A stretch of DNA of 29,549 bases. It comes from Collybiopsis luxurians FD-317 M1. Taxonomy: Eukaryota > Basidiomycota > Agaricomycetes > Agaricales > Omphalotaceae. This document shows, one piece after another, positions 10,537 to 21,229 of the stretch; within the stretch, counting starts at the first letter, position 1; each line of letters starts with the position of its first letter. The stretch spans positions 162,777-192,325 of the forward strand of contig KN834846.1 of assembly GCA_000827265.1 (NCBI GenBank). Reading direction: 5' to 3'. Made by a program: the position numbers and the translations under genes. The notes under the pieces are model-generated. The model was not told the origin of the DNA, ran no database searches, and worked only from the letters and a program-made list of their open reading frames with translations.

Positions 10537-12326
10537 GAGTAATAATGAAATTTTTCTTCGGTGTTACCTGGATCTTCCCCGTCCCCTCTACCCTTGTTCC
10601 ATTCTCCTTCTCCTTCCCCTGTCGTGGGAGAACCCCAACCCCAGACTCGTCCATATCTGCCTATTGCCCAACCCTTCTATGCCTCGCTTTTCTCCTCTCT
10701 TCTGCATTAGCTCATCCCAACTCCCGAATCTGGGGAACGCAAGCATTGACCAATCAAAAAAAAATTGCTCAGGTGGTCGGCAACGTCCTGATATCCTCAC
10801 AATCCGGCCCATTGTAAAACAAGAAGTCAATAAACTAGTGCATAGAATGCCAGTCTCTATGGGGAGGAGTTACAAATAAGCGAAGAATATCCCCTGACGC
10901 GATGCAAGTGGGAGAACACTATACCAAATGACTTGCATACACTGATACTCATCTATTTTCCCCATTTTCCGTAGCCTATGGCACGGCATGGACTTAAAAA
11001 GGCTAGAGCTGCACTCTCATGAAAGTAGATCGCGGAGGTCTAATGGATCTGCAACTGAGTATGACTAGTTCAAAAAAAGAGAATAAAAAGATTTATCTAC
11101 TAAGCGCTGAAACGAGCGAAGATAAGCGAGTAAGCGAGATATCTGAGTTTCCGATATGCACAGGTCTCTCTGTACAGTCGCGCAACAGCTATCATTGTTT
11201 AGCTGGATGAAGGAATTTTCAGAAAACAGCTGTGAGATAATCTTATATGAATACGATTAACGTACTCGTCTCAGCAGCGAGCCATCCACCGGAAATTTTA
11301 AGGAGGAATATACACAGTTTTATCTTGTATGCCGACAGACATTTTTGTAGACGAACACATTGTAGAAATTCGAAGTAGTGGCTATAATCGATAAACGGAG
11401 CTTGAGCCTTGTCAGTTAGTGCATCGAAATGGTGGTAGGAGCAAACGTTCCAGTGGATGCTATCTATATCCGTGTCATAGAAACGAACCTTCACCAGCAA
11501 ATCTACCCTTCCTTGTTTGCAAACAATGAAGCAGGAATCTGAGCGTCTCTCCCAGCAGTACTTTATCATAGTTCTTCCAGTGAAATGCTTCAAAGCTTCA
11601 ATATTTTTGACATTGTACCGGACCTTTATTTTACTTTCACCGCCAAACGCGACCCGCTCGGCCTACCTATTATCCGTGGATGCATTCACAATTAAGAATT
11701 TTCCCGTATGAGTACGCTGATCGCCGGGAGGGCCAGGCCCAAGGATTATCAAATACCGTAGGATAAGGTCTTTTGGGCAAGTGACGAGTCGACACGCCCC
11801 TAATTGTCGCATCAGGATTCACACATTCAAGATCTTCAGCCTAGGACAACAATCCATTCTTCATGCATCCGGAATCTACATGGCTGCGATTATCAAGAAA
11901 ACAAGTATACCATTGCTAATTCGGTCCCGACAGCTTCGCAAGTTCCATGATGACCGTGACATTTCCTCCATAATCACTGTCAAATACTAGTAAGACCACA
12001 GACAGGCTGGATGGGCTGGACCAGGAACGACGTTAACCGGTATCGTATTGCAATTTTCATGGGCATTTGTGAGATTGGCACATCAAAGTATGTAATGCTA
12101 AGTTGCATGTTCCTATATGGTTCTGTAGGAATACAGCTGCCTAAGATCTGAAGGGCTTCAATGATTGGAGCATTTACCAATATAAAAGTATAGACCACGA
12201 GCATAGGCAAGTCCCATTGCAGATTTTTACGATTTTGACCCTTAAATAGTCCGAGTCCCGCAATCAGTTAGGATTCAGAGTCAGGGGGGTTCAAGCCCCA
12301 AATTTTCATTAGCCATTTCCCATTCG

Positions 12327-12500
12327 ATGACTGTTCAACAGCACTATTGCAGCTTCTTAGACTTTGCTGATGAGCTCCGCTATCGAGCCATTGTTGACAC
12401 TGCACTCTCGAGAACCAGATCTCATGAAATATGCCGCACTGCACGGATGTCTAAGGTTAGACACAAGGCTTGCAGTCACATTGGCACATTGTTTGCATAA
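12327..12500 (+). CDS. 57-aa conserved small ORF, copy A
   Basis: ATG at 12327, TAA at 12498-12500. The product contains FLDFADELRYRAIVDTALSR, then CRTARMSKVRHKACSHIG and ends TLFA. The same 57-codon frame is open in the duplicate at 19706-19879, with four amino-acid changes and two or more silent ones. The pattern of a (F/L)xDELxxRAI start and an SK-containing helix is faintly like a fungal F-box N-terminus, but this is weak. It may be one exon of a larger gene. Confidence 0.3.
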   Translation: MTVQQHYCSFLDFADELRYRAIVDTALSRTRSHEICRTARMSKVRHKACSHIGTLFA

Positions 12501-12770
12501 GGTTTGACTGTCCAATCTACTACACCCCTTTTTTTGTTCACCGTCCATCATTGCTCCTTCAACTACTTAATCTATAGAAAATTCCGTTACTCGAGTCCCA
12601 TCCTGATGAATAAGTGGTTTCGCAGTTGAATCCAGTTATTTCATTCTCAGAGTCATCGATGTCTGTTCAACAGCTAGAATGCTCCATGTGTACCGTCGAT
12701 TGACAGCATTCAGGTAGGAAATATCCGAAAACGAGATCTCATGTAACAACATGGGAAATTCATAAGCTTG

Positions 12771-12778
12771 TATAAAAG
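12771..12778 (+). promoter_or_regulatory. TATA box of inhibitor gene A
   Basis: TATAAAAG, 73 bases upstream of the ATG at 12844. The same motif lies at the same distance in copy B (20525-20532). Confidence 0.6.
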
Positions 12779-12843
12779 AAACCAGGATGAGTAAACAATT
12801 CTCCCCAAGCTCACTCAAAGTTTTCATATCCTGAAACAGCAGC

Positions 12844-13470
12844 ATGGTACACCAAGCTCATTACCTCATTCTGAACTCTTCCAGACCAGTAGGTCGCCCT
12901 CTGGCTGAGGACAAAAGCAATCATCCGAAGCCTATCAAGTTGCTTGCTACAAGTGCTCACCAGGATGAGATCAGGGTTAGTCATCCTTCACCTCAGTACC
13001 GGTGTCTGTCACTTACTGTTGAGGTTCAGTGGGTCCTTGAAGGTAATCCCCATGGCTATATTGCCAAAATTCGCGGCGACCCAACTGCCCCCGGACCTCC
13101 TCCTAAGCCCAATGACAAAGTCTTTGCTCTTCTTCTTGAGGAGGAGATACCGGAGGAATGGATCCTTGAACCTGTCCCACAGCATGGTGTAAACCATTAT
13201 ATGTGAGTGCGAGCCATTGTTGATTGTGGAATGAAAAATGACAATAGCATCTATTTCTTAAGCATTCTGACTCATGACCGTCAGAGGGGCTGGGTTACTC
13301 CCAAGGAAGAAGACGGGCAGGTAAACATGTTATTTTTCACATCAATTCAAAAGCCGCATGTCTAACTATTTGATCACCTAAAGATCAGCTGCCGACCCTT
13401 AATTGCTACTATGTCTATCCCACCTCAGTATGAATCAGGTGCCGTCTTTGAACTCAGGCGGGTGGAATAA
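12844..13470 (+). CDS. I66-like peptidase inhibitor (cospin type), gene A
   Basis: Four exons: 12844-12975, 13030-13202, 13263-13320 and 13384-13470. The introns are 54, 60 and 63 bp with gt-ag ends; intron 3 has a CTAAC branch motif. The joined frame is 450 nt, 149 aa plus TAA, matching the roughly 150 aa of fungal beta-trefoil serine-protease inhibitors (MEROPS I66). Family-like text: GRPLAEDKS near residue 20, YIAKIRGDPTAPG, VFALLLEEEIPEEW, EPVPQHGVNHY, GWVTP, and the C-terminal RPLIATMSIPPQYESGAVFE. There is no signal peptide, as in cytosolic fungal defence inhibitors. Residue 27, in the region of the expected first reactive loop, is His (Arg in gene B). Family assignment is from remembered motifs and is not confirmed by search. 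Intron positions are all conserved in gene B. Confidence 0.75.
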
Positions 13471-13478
13471 ATGAGGAT

Positions 13479-16219
13479 AGGATCTTCATTATACTGGACA
13501 AGGTCTGATTCCCGAACAACCAGTTTACCATAATGTACTCTACTCTACTGTAGTACAACTATGGAACACACATTCATACTCCAGGGGGCAACTATGTCCC
13601 TCTCAAGTCCCAACAAGGAAAAAGCACAAAAAAACCTTCCCAGGATCTTTGAGGGTATTCAACCATGCATGCAATCTCTCGCTTCATTGTTTCTTCCATT
13701 GTCACTCTGGTATCTGGTCCAAGATGAAGGAATGCAACAAGTTAGCAAGATATACGCATAGCCGCTGGTTTACGGCATGAGCAAGTGAGAGTGCGATTAC
13801 AATTTGACAGCTCTTGATGGCCCTCTTTTACCTGTAGCTTGCTTCAGTCTCCTGTCTATCTGACTCTCATCCACCAACAAAGACACACAGAACTATGGGA
13901 AAGATGGTGTAACCAATATGAGATAGCATAAATGGCTCAACTCGTCCAGTTATTGGCAAGTGAAATTTCCTTGTTTGTGCTATGCTGGGAACAGCAGTGA
14001 CAATTCGACCACTCTCGGGGAGGCCCAGAGGCCTGTTCCTTGTTTCAATTGATCTGTAGGATGCTGGCACCTATACAGTTAAACCCAATGCTTTCTCGAA
14101 AGTCATTGTTCCTTTTCTTCTAGTTTCCGGCATCTCTTTTAATCTGCAGTATCTCTTTTCTTCCTCGTTGATCTATCTCTTTGTGATCTTTTTTCTCCGT
14201 CTTCATTGGGTTTTCTTTGTTAGCTCTATCTCTTTGTTGATTTTTTGCCAGCTCTGTTGTCAGTTCTTTTACAATGAAGTTGCATCACTACTCTGACACC
14301 TCCAATGAGACTTGTTCTCCCTCTCTCCCAACAAGTGGGATCATGTGAAAAACCGAGATGATGGTAGTTAAAGAAAGAGGATTATAGTTTCCTTTATGGT
14401 TTGTTGCTCACTGATTAAGCCTGTTGTGTAAAATAAAGCCTCTTCAATATGAATCATAGTGCAAATTCTCTTTTCTTTTTCTTTTTCTTTTAAATTTCTG
14501 TGTCCCTCTTTCTTGGCATGCATGCATGTTTAGCATGTACAAGTCCAGAGTCACCGTGTGAGTTCTGAAATTTTTTCTGCATCCTTCTTTTTTGCCATCT
14601 GTGTAAACCTTCCTTGTACATACAGTAAGTCTTATAGCATATGGTTACCCCATTGGTATCCATGAAGTTTGGACAAGAGTTTTTACTGGTTTTCCCATGA
14701 ATCAAGGTTGATATAACTGATCCAAAGTATTCATATATATGCATGGGTATCACTCTAGGCCTTAGAAACCAGCAGCGTTTTGAAAATATCAAGTTAATCT
14801 TTTGTCAGCTATAAACCCGGTCAGCCCTGTATAGTAAAATGGTGTATGGGACCAAATTTATACCAGGAACATTAACAGTCTTACTAGGCTCATTTGACAC
14901 AGTCAATACATGTGCTTGATTACAATTGTTTGGTATAACTGAGGGAGAGTCAAAAGGTGAAACAGAAGAAAAGGGAAGCCTCAATCACAGCAAGCTCATG
15001 CAGCTGTTCCTCTGTAAGCTAGTCATCCTCATCATCTTCATCATCTGCTTTGCTTCCAAGATCAGCTGTTACTCTCAAAGACATGCTGTGTCATGTGAAT
15101 GCAGAATGTATGAATGAGAGGAAGCTGTTTCCTTTCCAACATGTTGACCATTGACTCCTCACTGACTATCCCCACTGATCTAAATTGTCCCTGTCCCATG
15201 TGAAAATGCAAAAGTTGGCAGATTCAGCTCATTGCAACTCCCATCCTCTAACAGCTGTATATTTTTAATTGCTTCTCCGTGATGTTGTCATATCCCAGGA
15301 TGACAAAAATCACTTGAATTGAGTGCATTTAACAATGGGGACTGGGATGGACCAGGACACAGAAGACACATGTACACCAGTAGAACAAATGGATATTTGC
15401 AGTGTTGAGTCGTATAACAGTTATATCTGAAATTTGTGGCGTGATCCTACTGTGATTTGATTTCACAGTGTGAATCATCATGCCATGATTTCACTTTTTC
15501 ACAGCCCAGCTTTGACCTCTTTGATCTCCAATTACCTAACTAATGATAATTTTCACATTTTGCAATCACAGCCGCCAGATTATGAAAATCAATTTGCGCT
15601 CTTAGAGTAGATTTTCACATTTTGAGATTGTGGAAGAAGTATGATCACTTTGGATGAACATATAAACCAAAGTTTTCCAAAGCATACTTTTCTTGACTTG
15701 GGACAATTTTTCTGCCTCACTAAAAATGGAGACATGCACAGAATGTGCAGCTGAAAAATCATGTGGTGATACCCCTCTCTGCCCGCCAATGTGTGCTTCT
15801 ATATTTAACAATGAAGTATTCATGTTAAGTCCATTAATATCCTGTGACTAGTCAGTAGCTTGAGGGCAGACACCATGTTGGCAATACCATATTCCTACCA
15901 AAACTTATCTGAGGTATCCAAGATACTTGATATGCACGAAAATAAGTATGCCTGCACAAATTCAAACTCAAATTCAAAATCTCACCCTGTTTCAATTAAG
16001 TTGGTTTCCAAAAATTTGTGCTCACACTGATGTCATGAATGTACTCATGCAAAAATTAAATCACAGCATGATCATAGTGCAAAAACTCAATAACACTTGT
16101 GTGGCACAGAAAATAATTTTGTCCAATAAGACTGCAGTGAACAGGTGGGATATTGGAGATGCTCTGAGTTCTCCCACCCAATATCTTCAATACATTGATA
16201 CATCTGGAAAAAGTACCTA
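13479..16219. other. long stretch without a recognised gene
   Basis: Only short ORFs without motifs (66 codons at 13561, 100 codons at 14490 on minus, 63 at 14926, 73 at 15602 on minus, 109 at 15927). It contains a CTTTTT-type pyrimidine tract at 14469-14490. The rest looks like AT-rich intergenic or old repeat sequence. Confidence 0.45.
14469..14490 (+). repeat. pyrimidine tract (TTTTC repeats)
   Basis: Short run of TTTTC/TTTTTC units. It is a low-complexity microsatellite with no evident gene context. Confidence 0.6.
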
Positions 16220-16405
16220 CAGCCCAGGCTGCCAGGGGACACCCCCCAAATCATAGGAAACTCCAGGATCCCTGGAGTTGCCTGGGTGGCCTGGGCTGCC
16301 TGGGACCTCTGAGACTAACTCAAATTGCTGTCAAATATCCTCAGAATACTTAAAGATCCTGAGGTTGCCTGGGATTGGGGGGGTGTCCCCTGGCTGCCTG
16401 GGCTA
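16220..16405. mobile_element. MITE with 28-bp terminal inverted repeats (186 bp)
   Basis: The left end CAGCCCAGGCTGCCAGGGGA (continuing CACCCCCC to 16247) pairs with 16378-16405 at 26 of 28 positions. TA flanks both sides (16218-16219 and 16406-16407), a TA target duplication. The interior is GC-rich with repeated GCCTGGG units and a perfect 9-bp-stem hairpin at 16259-16279. It is too short to code and is a non-autonomous element, Tc1/mariner-like by its target site. Confidence 0.75.
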
Positions 16406-16407
16406 TA

Positions 16408-17463
16408 GGGATTCTTCCAGATGTAAATGTGCACCAGAGTGGGTCAGTGGCACTGGCAGTTCATAATACCCACTATCAAGCATTAGAAATATTTCACAGA
16501 ACAGATTCTTGCATACTATAAGTTATGGAGTTAGCACCTGAACATGACCTGTGTATCGCTGCTGCTTTGGCCATTTTGGATCTGCTTCGTGTCCTGGAAC
16601 ATTGAGTATAGTGGCTCTAAAATTGGTGCATCGGTCCCCATCATGACTGCTGGCTGACCATGGGCTACAGGATCTGAAATTTGCAGTAAGGAGGTAATAT
16701 TTCACAGACTTGTTATCATGAGTCGTCCACTGGCATGTAATTGAAAGATTACTCAAAGAAGCAAACGGCAAACACATTTTTCCTAGAATCAGCTGCTAGG
16801 CTTATTCATTCTGGGTATAAAGGTGGAAATATCTCTTCTAATGTCCCAATGTCTTGTGTCCCAGACCACAGTGGGATCCGCAAAAGGGTCACAAGGTCCA
16901 AAATATGTCTCTCTTTCATTGCTGTCATGTCATTAGTCTGGATATTCCATAGACGTCAGAATCGCAAGATTGATCAGTACAGTATTCAAAATAGCTTTCC
17001 ATTTGGTGGTCAGATCAGGGCATTACTGTTGCAAGCTCTGGAAGACAACAGCCTCGGATAGGAGTCATAGGATTCTGGAAACACCTGACATGTGTAATAA
17101 CATTGCCATTTGGGTTTGTTGATTTCTTGCGTCGTCTTAGCTGCATTTAGTAAGCTCTTTCGAATTCCGGCATCCCTATTTATAATGTTTGCAACATTCT
17201 TGGCTCATTAGTGATTGGTGAACAGAGCACTTGGATCGCTTGCCCTTCCAACTGAAATGTCTTTCCCTCTCTCGTATGCATGCAGTTGAAACAGTTTATG
17301 GCTGGCTTGGAGTGTATAACCTCGCCGATTCTTAATCGCTTTCGATTTTCCAAAGGAGGCATGAACTTAAAATTTGGGTGCCATTTTTGGGCCGCATGTA
17401 TAAGACTTGTGACTACTCCATGATAGAATCAGGCTAGCACGAGCATTTTCTAAGGAATGAAAA
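16408..17463. other. no gene recognised
   Basis: A 106-codon plus-strand ORF (16741-17061), an 84-codon minus ORF (16523-16777) and a 60-codon minus ORF (17180-17362) overlap or neighbour each other. None shows a motif or a splice-compatible continuation that I can defend. Confidence 0.4.
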
Positions 17464-18754
17464 GTTGCTCAGGTGGTTAGCTAGTCCATAGAACGTAGTG
17501 CTCTTATCAAATCCTCACAATCTGGCCCATTGAGAAACAGGAATTGAATAAACTTGGATTCAATGTCAGTCTGTATATGGAGGAGTTACAAATAATCAAA
17601 GAATATCCCCTGGCATGATGCAGGTAGGAGAATACTATACCAAATGATTTGTTTACTCTAATGTTCACCTATTTTTCCACATTTTCTGAAACCTATGGCA
17701 TGGCATGGGCTGCAAGAGCTGCCCTCTCGAAAAAGTCAATTGCAAGTTCTAGCCTAGGCTTAATGTGTCTGCAACTGAGCATGGCTAGTTCAAAAAAGAG
17801 AGAATAAAAAGATTTAGCTAGTGTTAGTGAAGTGTAAATGAGTGAAGATAAGCGAGTAAGCATGATATCTGAGTTTCCGATATGCGCTGGTCACTCTGTG
17901 CAGTTGCATAACAGCTATTATCGTTTAGCTGCATGAAGGAATTTTCAAAAAATAGCTGTGAGATAATCTTATATGAATGCAATTATTGTACTCGTCTCAG
18001 CAACCAGCCATCTACTGGAAATCTTAAAGAAAAACAAACTTAGTTTTATCTTATACACCCATAATCATTTTTGTAGACAAAAGCTGTGTAGAAATTTAAA
18101 GTAGTGCTACAATCGATAGACGGAGCTTGAGACTTGTCAGTTAGTGCATCGAAATGGTGGTAGGAGAATGGATGCTACATATGTATACCCATGTCACAGA
18201 AATGACATCACCACCAAATCTACCCTTCCCATGTTCGCAAATAATTGGTACCAGCAATGTGAACATCTCTCCCAGCAGTAATTTGTCATAGTTCTTCGAG
18301 AGAAGTTGGATGCGACGATGAAATGCTTCAAAGCTTCAATATGTTTGCGAGGTCGTATCGAATTTTTATCTTGCTTTCACCGCCAAACTTGACTCCCTCT
18401 GCCTACTTATTACTCATGGATAGTTTCACGATTGAAGATTTGCCAGTATGAGTACATTGATTGCCAGGAGGGCCATGCCTGCAAGGATTGCCAAGATAAG
18501 GTCTCTTAACTTTGTGAAAGTCGCGCATCGTCGTGCTTTAATTGTCACATCAGGATTCACAGATTCAGGATCTTGTCCGTACTTCATCCTTCCTTGTCCG
18601 GTTTGGAATCTACATGGTTGCCATTATCGAGAAAACAAGTATACCATTGCTAATTTGCCCCGATAGCTTCGCAAGCTCCACGATGACTGTGACATTTGTT
18701 CCATAATTGCTGTCAAATACTAGTAAGACCACAACCAGGGTGGATGCGCTGGAC

Positions 18755-19200
18755 ACGGACTTATAAGCCTGACTTCGAAGTACGGGACAGAGGCACATAA
18801 TTGGACTTTTGCGAGTAGGCAAAAGTGTCAGCTGACAGTTACATAGGTGACGGTTTGAGGTGATATCGATCATACCTCGGTAAACCTACTTGACCGACAC
18901 TGTGTATCTATCCATCTGTCTATCTATACACATCGTGGATTACAACTTCCCAGGATTGAATTCATTCAGTCACTGCTTATTTCATGAGTCCGGAATCCGA
19001 AGGATGAAGGATTCGCCCTTTTTGAAGAGTTTAGGAAGCACCTTGAAGAAGACCTGTCAAATTTCACCTGTCAATGCACACGCATCAATAGTGCATGTGT
19101 TGTATTATTGACAGCACGGCATCTCGGCATCTTCCTCTAGTATGAACTTGCTCATTGGGTTGGATATAAGACCAGATTCCAGAAGTGACCTTGACCTGTG
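18755..19200. other. extra block in copy B, unidentified insertion or copy-A deletion
   Basis: The alignment to copy A breaks at a GCTGGAC sequence and resumes at TCATGGGCA. The intervening roughly 445 bp has no partner in copy A. The ends carry only a weak inverted similarity (ACACGGAC and GACCTGTGT), and a TCTA/TCTG-type microsatellite lies near 18904-18930. No coding content was recognised. Confidence 0.4.
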
Positions 19201-19391
19201 TCGTGAATTCTCATGGGCACTTGTGAGATTGGCACATCAAAGTATGTAATGCTGAGCTGCATGTTCCTATAGAAATACAGCTGCTAAGATCTGAGGGGCT
19301 TCAACAATTGGAACATTTAACAATAAAATGGCATAGACTATGACCATAGGCAAGTCCCATTTGTAAATTTTTACAGTTTTGACCCTCAAAC

Positions 19392-19625
19392 ATGTTGGAT
19401 ATACACATCCATGCATTGAATCGAAACGCTCACAGTTCAATTGTGCTTCCTTTAGTTTCTCTAGTGTATCTCATTGATAGATAGCTTCATTTTCTACCAT
19501 GACCGAGCATTTAGCCTATCTTACATTATACTATATAGAGTATGTAGTTGTGAATAAATCCCTAGCGCATTTGGACAACGCTCTCGCTATTGGTACCAGA
19601 ATTCCGATGATTGTTCCAAAAAAAG
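19392..19625. other. second extra block in copy B
   Basis: About 230 bp with no counterpart in copy A (which would fall near 12245). The boundaries are approximate. No inverted ends are seen, so a deletion in copy A is as likely as an insertion in copy B. Confidence 0.35.
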
Positions 19626-19705
19626 ATTCCGAGTCCCAAAAACAATCAGGATTCAGACTCAGGCGGGGTTCGAGCCCCAAATTTCCATCAGTCATTTACC
19701 ATTCA

Positions 19706-19879
19706 ATGACTGTTCAACAGCACAATTGCGGCTTCTTAGACTTTCCTGATGAGCTCCGGTATCGAGCCATTGTTGACACTGCACTCTCGAGAACCAGATC
19801 TTATGAAATATGCCGCACTGCACGGATGTCTAAGGTTAGACACAAGGCTTGCAGTCACATTGGCACATTGTTCGCATAA
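19706..19879 (+). CDS. 57-aa conserved small ORF, copy B
   Basis: ATG at 19706 and TAA at 19877-19879, the same length and frame as 12327-12500. It reads FLDFPDELRYRAIVDTALSR and later MSKVRHKACSHIGTLFA. The open frame in this copy extends upstream to 19499, but copy A does not support that extension. Function unknown; possibly a short F-box-like relic or an exon. Confidence 0.3.
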   Translation: MTVQQHNCGFLDFPDELRYRAIVDTALSRTRSYEICRTARMSKVRHKACSHIGTLFA

Positions 19880-19938
19880 GGTTTGAGTGTCCAATCTACT
19901 ACAAATTTTTTTTCTTCACTGTACATCGCTACTCCTTC

Positions 19939-20329
19939 TACTGTATAATTACGGCTACAAGTTCATGCAACACGTAACACCATCCACTGAACTGAACCGT
20001 TTTGCATTTCGTAATGCATATCAGGTAGTGACTATCCAATGATGCAACACATAACAAAGTAACCAGTCTCAAATTTTCTCCAATGCTCAATTGGACTGTC
20101 AAACACACTTGCACAACTTTTTGTTTCAAATTTGAGAGTTCAACTATTGAGGCAGTCATGATAATGTTTAGACAGGTTGCCTTAGTAGCTATGTTAAATA
20201 TACCGACACCAATTAGAGGAACTTAACTCATGTATTATAACGCATCACACACCCCCCTGAACTACAAATTTGCATGTTCATGGTGCAACGCGTAATACTC
20301 CATGAACTTATGGTGATAGTTATACAGTA
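19939..20329. mobile_element. MITE, TACTGTAT family, copy 2 (391 bp)
   Basis: The left end TACTGTATAATTACGGCTAC and the right end read inward (TACTGTATAACTATCACCAT) are inverted repeats, followed by an AAGTTCATG inverted pair (19959-19967 and 20301-20309). TA flanks both sides. Copy A of the segmental duplication lacks the element at the matching place (near 12560), giving an independent empty-site test. The ends match the 7610-7989 element, so both belong to one family. Confidence 0.78.
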
Positions 20330-20524
20330 TTCTCTAGAAAGTTCCATTACCCAAGTCCCGTCCTGAATGAATAAGTAGTGCTGCAGTCGAATCTGGTTAT
20401 TTTATTCTCAGAGTCATCTGTTCAACAGCTAAAATGCTCCATGTGTACCATTGATTGACAGCATTTAGGCAGGGAACATCCAAAACAAGATCTCAAGCCA
20501 CAACATAGAAAATTCATGAGTTGG

Positions 20525-20532
20525 TATAAAAG
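20525..20532 (+). promoter_or_regulatory. TATA box of inhibitor gene B
   Basis: TATAAAAG, 73 bases before the ATG at 20598, the same spacing as in gene A. Confidence 0.6.
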
Positions 20533-20597
20533 AAACCAGGATGAGTTAACAATTCTTCCCAAGCTCACTAAGAGTTTTCATATCCTGAAACAGCAGC

Positions 20598-21221
20598 ATG
20601 GTACACCAAGCTCAGTACCTCATTCTGAACTCTTCCAGACCAGTTGGTCGCCCTCTGATTGAGGACAAAAGCACTCGCCCAAAGCCTATCAAGTGGCTTG
20701 CTACAAGTGCCAACCAGGATGAAATCAGGGTTAGTCATCCTTCACCTCAGTACCAGTGTCCGTCACTTACTGTTGAGGTTCAGTGGGTCCTTGAAGGTAA
20801 TCCCCATGGCTATATTGCCAGGATTCGCGGCGATGCAACTGCCCCAGGTCCTCCTCCTGAACCCAACGACAAAGTCTTTGCTCTTCTTCTTAAGGAGGAG
20901 ATACCGGAGGAATGGATCTTTGAACCTGTCCCACAGCATGGTGTAAACCATTATATGTGAGTGTGAGCCATTGTTGATTGTAGAATGAGAAATGACAATA
21001 GCATCCATATCTTAAGTATTCTGACTCATGACCGTCAGCGCGGCTGGGTTACTCCCAAGGAAGGTGGGCAGGTAAACATATTATTTGTCCCACCAGTTCA
21101 AAAGCCGCATGTCTAACTATTTGATTGCCTAAAGATCAGCTGCCGACCCTTAATTGCTACTATGTCTATCCCACCCCAGTACGAATCCGGTGCAGTCTTT
21201 GAACTCAGGCGGGTGGAATAA
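20598..21221 (+). CDS. I66-like peptidase inhibitor (cospin type), gene B
   Basis: Paralogue of 12844-13470. Exons are 20598-20729, 20784-20956, 21017-21071 and 21135-21221, with introns of 54, 60 and 63 bp at identical positions and phases. The joined frame is 447 nt, 148 aa plus TAA. One codon in exon 3 is deleted in frame (PKEEDGQ becomes PKEGGQ). Amino-acid differences from gene A cluster in the first 40 residues (Ala21 to Ile, Asn26 to Thr, His27 to Arg, Leu33 to Trp), while the last exon is identical in protein. In cospin, as I recall, an Arg at about this position in the beta2-beta3 loop is the trypsin-inhibiting residue, so gene B may be the trypsin-type form and gene A may have another specificity. 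There is no signal peptide. Both copies look functional. Confidence 0.75.
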
Positions 21222-21229
21222 ACGAGGCA

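Larger units (their letters stand above)
10769..13478 (+). repeat. segmental duplication, copy A
   Basis: Aligns by eye, in the same orientation, with 17464-21229 along its whole length, from the TTGCTCAGGTGGT start to just after the inhibitor stop codon. Long collinear stretches match with scattered transitions, for example 11400-11720 with 18120-18450, 12300-12500 with 19680-19880, and 12590-13470 with 20340-21221. Copy A lacks three blocks present in copy B, including a MITE. The first part (10769-12300) has no gene I can support; a 116-codon minus-strand ORF at 11243-11593 is not kept open in copy B. Confidence 0.85.
17464..21229 (+). repeat. segmental duplication, copy B
   Basis: Direct repeat of 10769-13478, about 1.05 kb longer because of extra blocks at about 18755-19200, about 19392-19625 and the MITE at 19939-20329. 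Many differences from copy A are CG to TG or CA in copy B, for example a run near 17830-17910 compared with 11105-11185. The inhibitor gene and the 57-aa ORF are kept open. The copies therefore diverged some time ago, with selection on the coding parts. Confidence 0.85.

Noticed and set aside
11243..11593. Minus-strand 116-codon ORF in copy A as a real gene
   Set aside because: In copy B the same region has an 18-bp insertion and then indels that close the frame, and no motif is recognised. It is more likely chance or an old relic.
16741..17061. 106-codon plus-strand ORF as a gene
   Set aside because: No motif, no promoter or splice support, and overlapping minus-strand ORFs of similar quality.
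19667..19676. GGTTCGAGCC, resembling a tRNA B box or SINE promoter (also 12289 region)
   Set aside because: No A box at the right distance and no cloverleaf could be folded. Copy A has GGTTCAAGCC.
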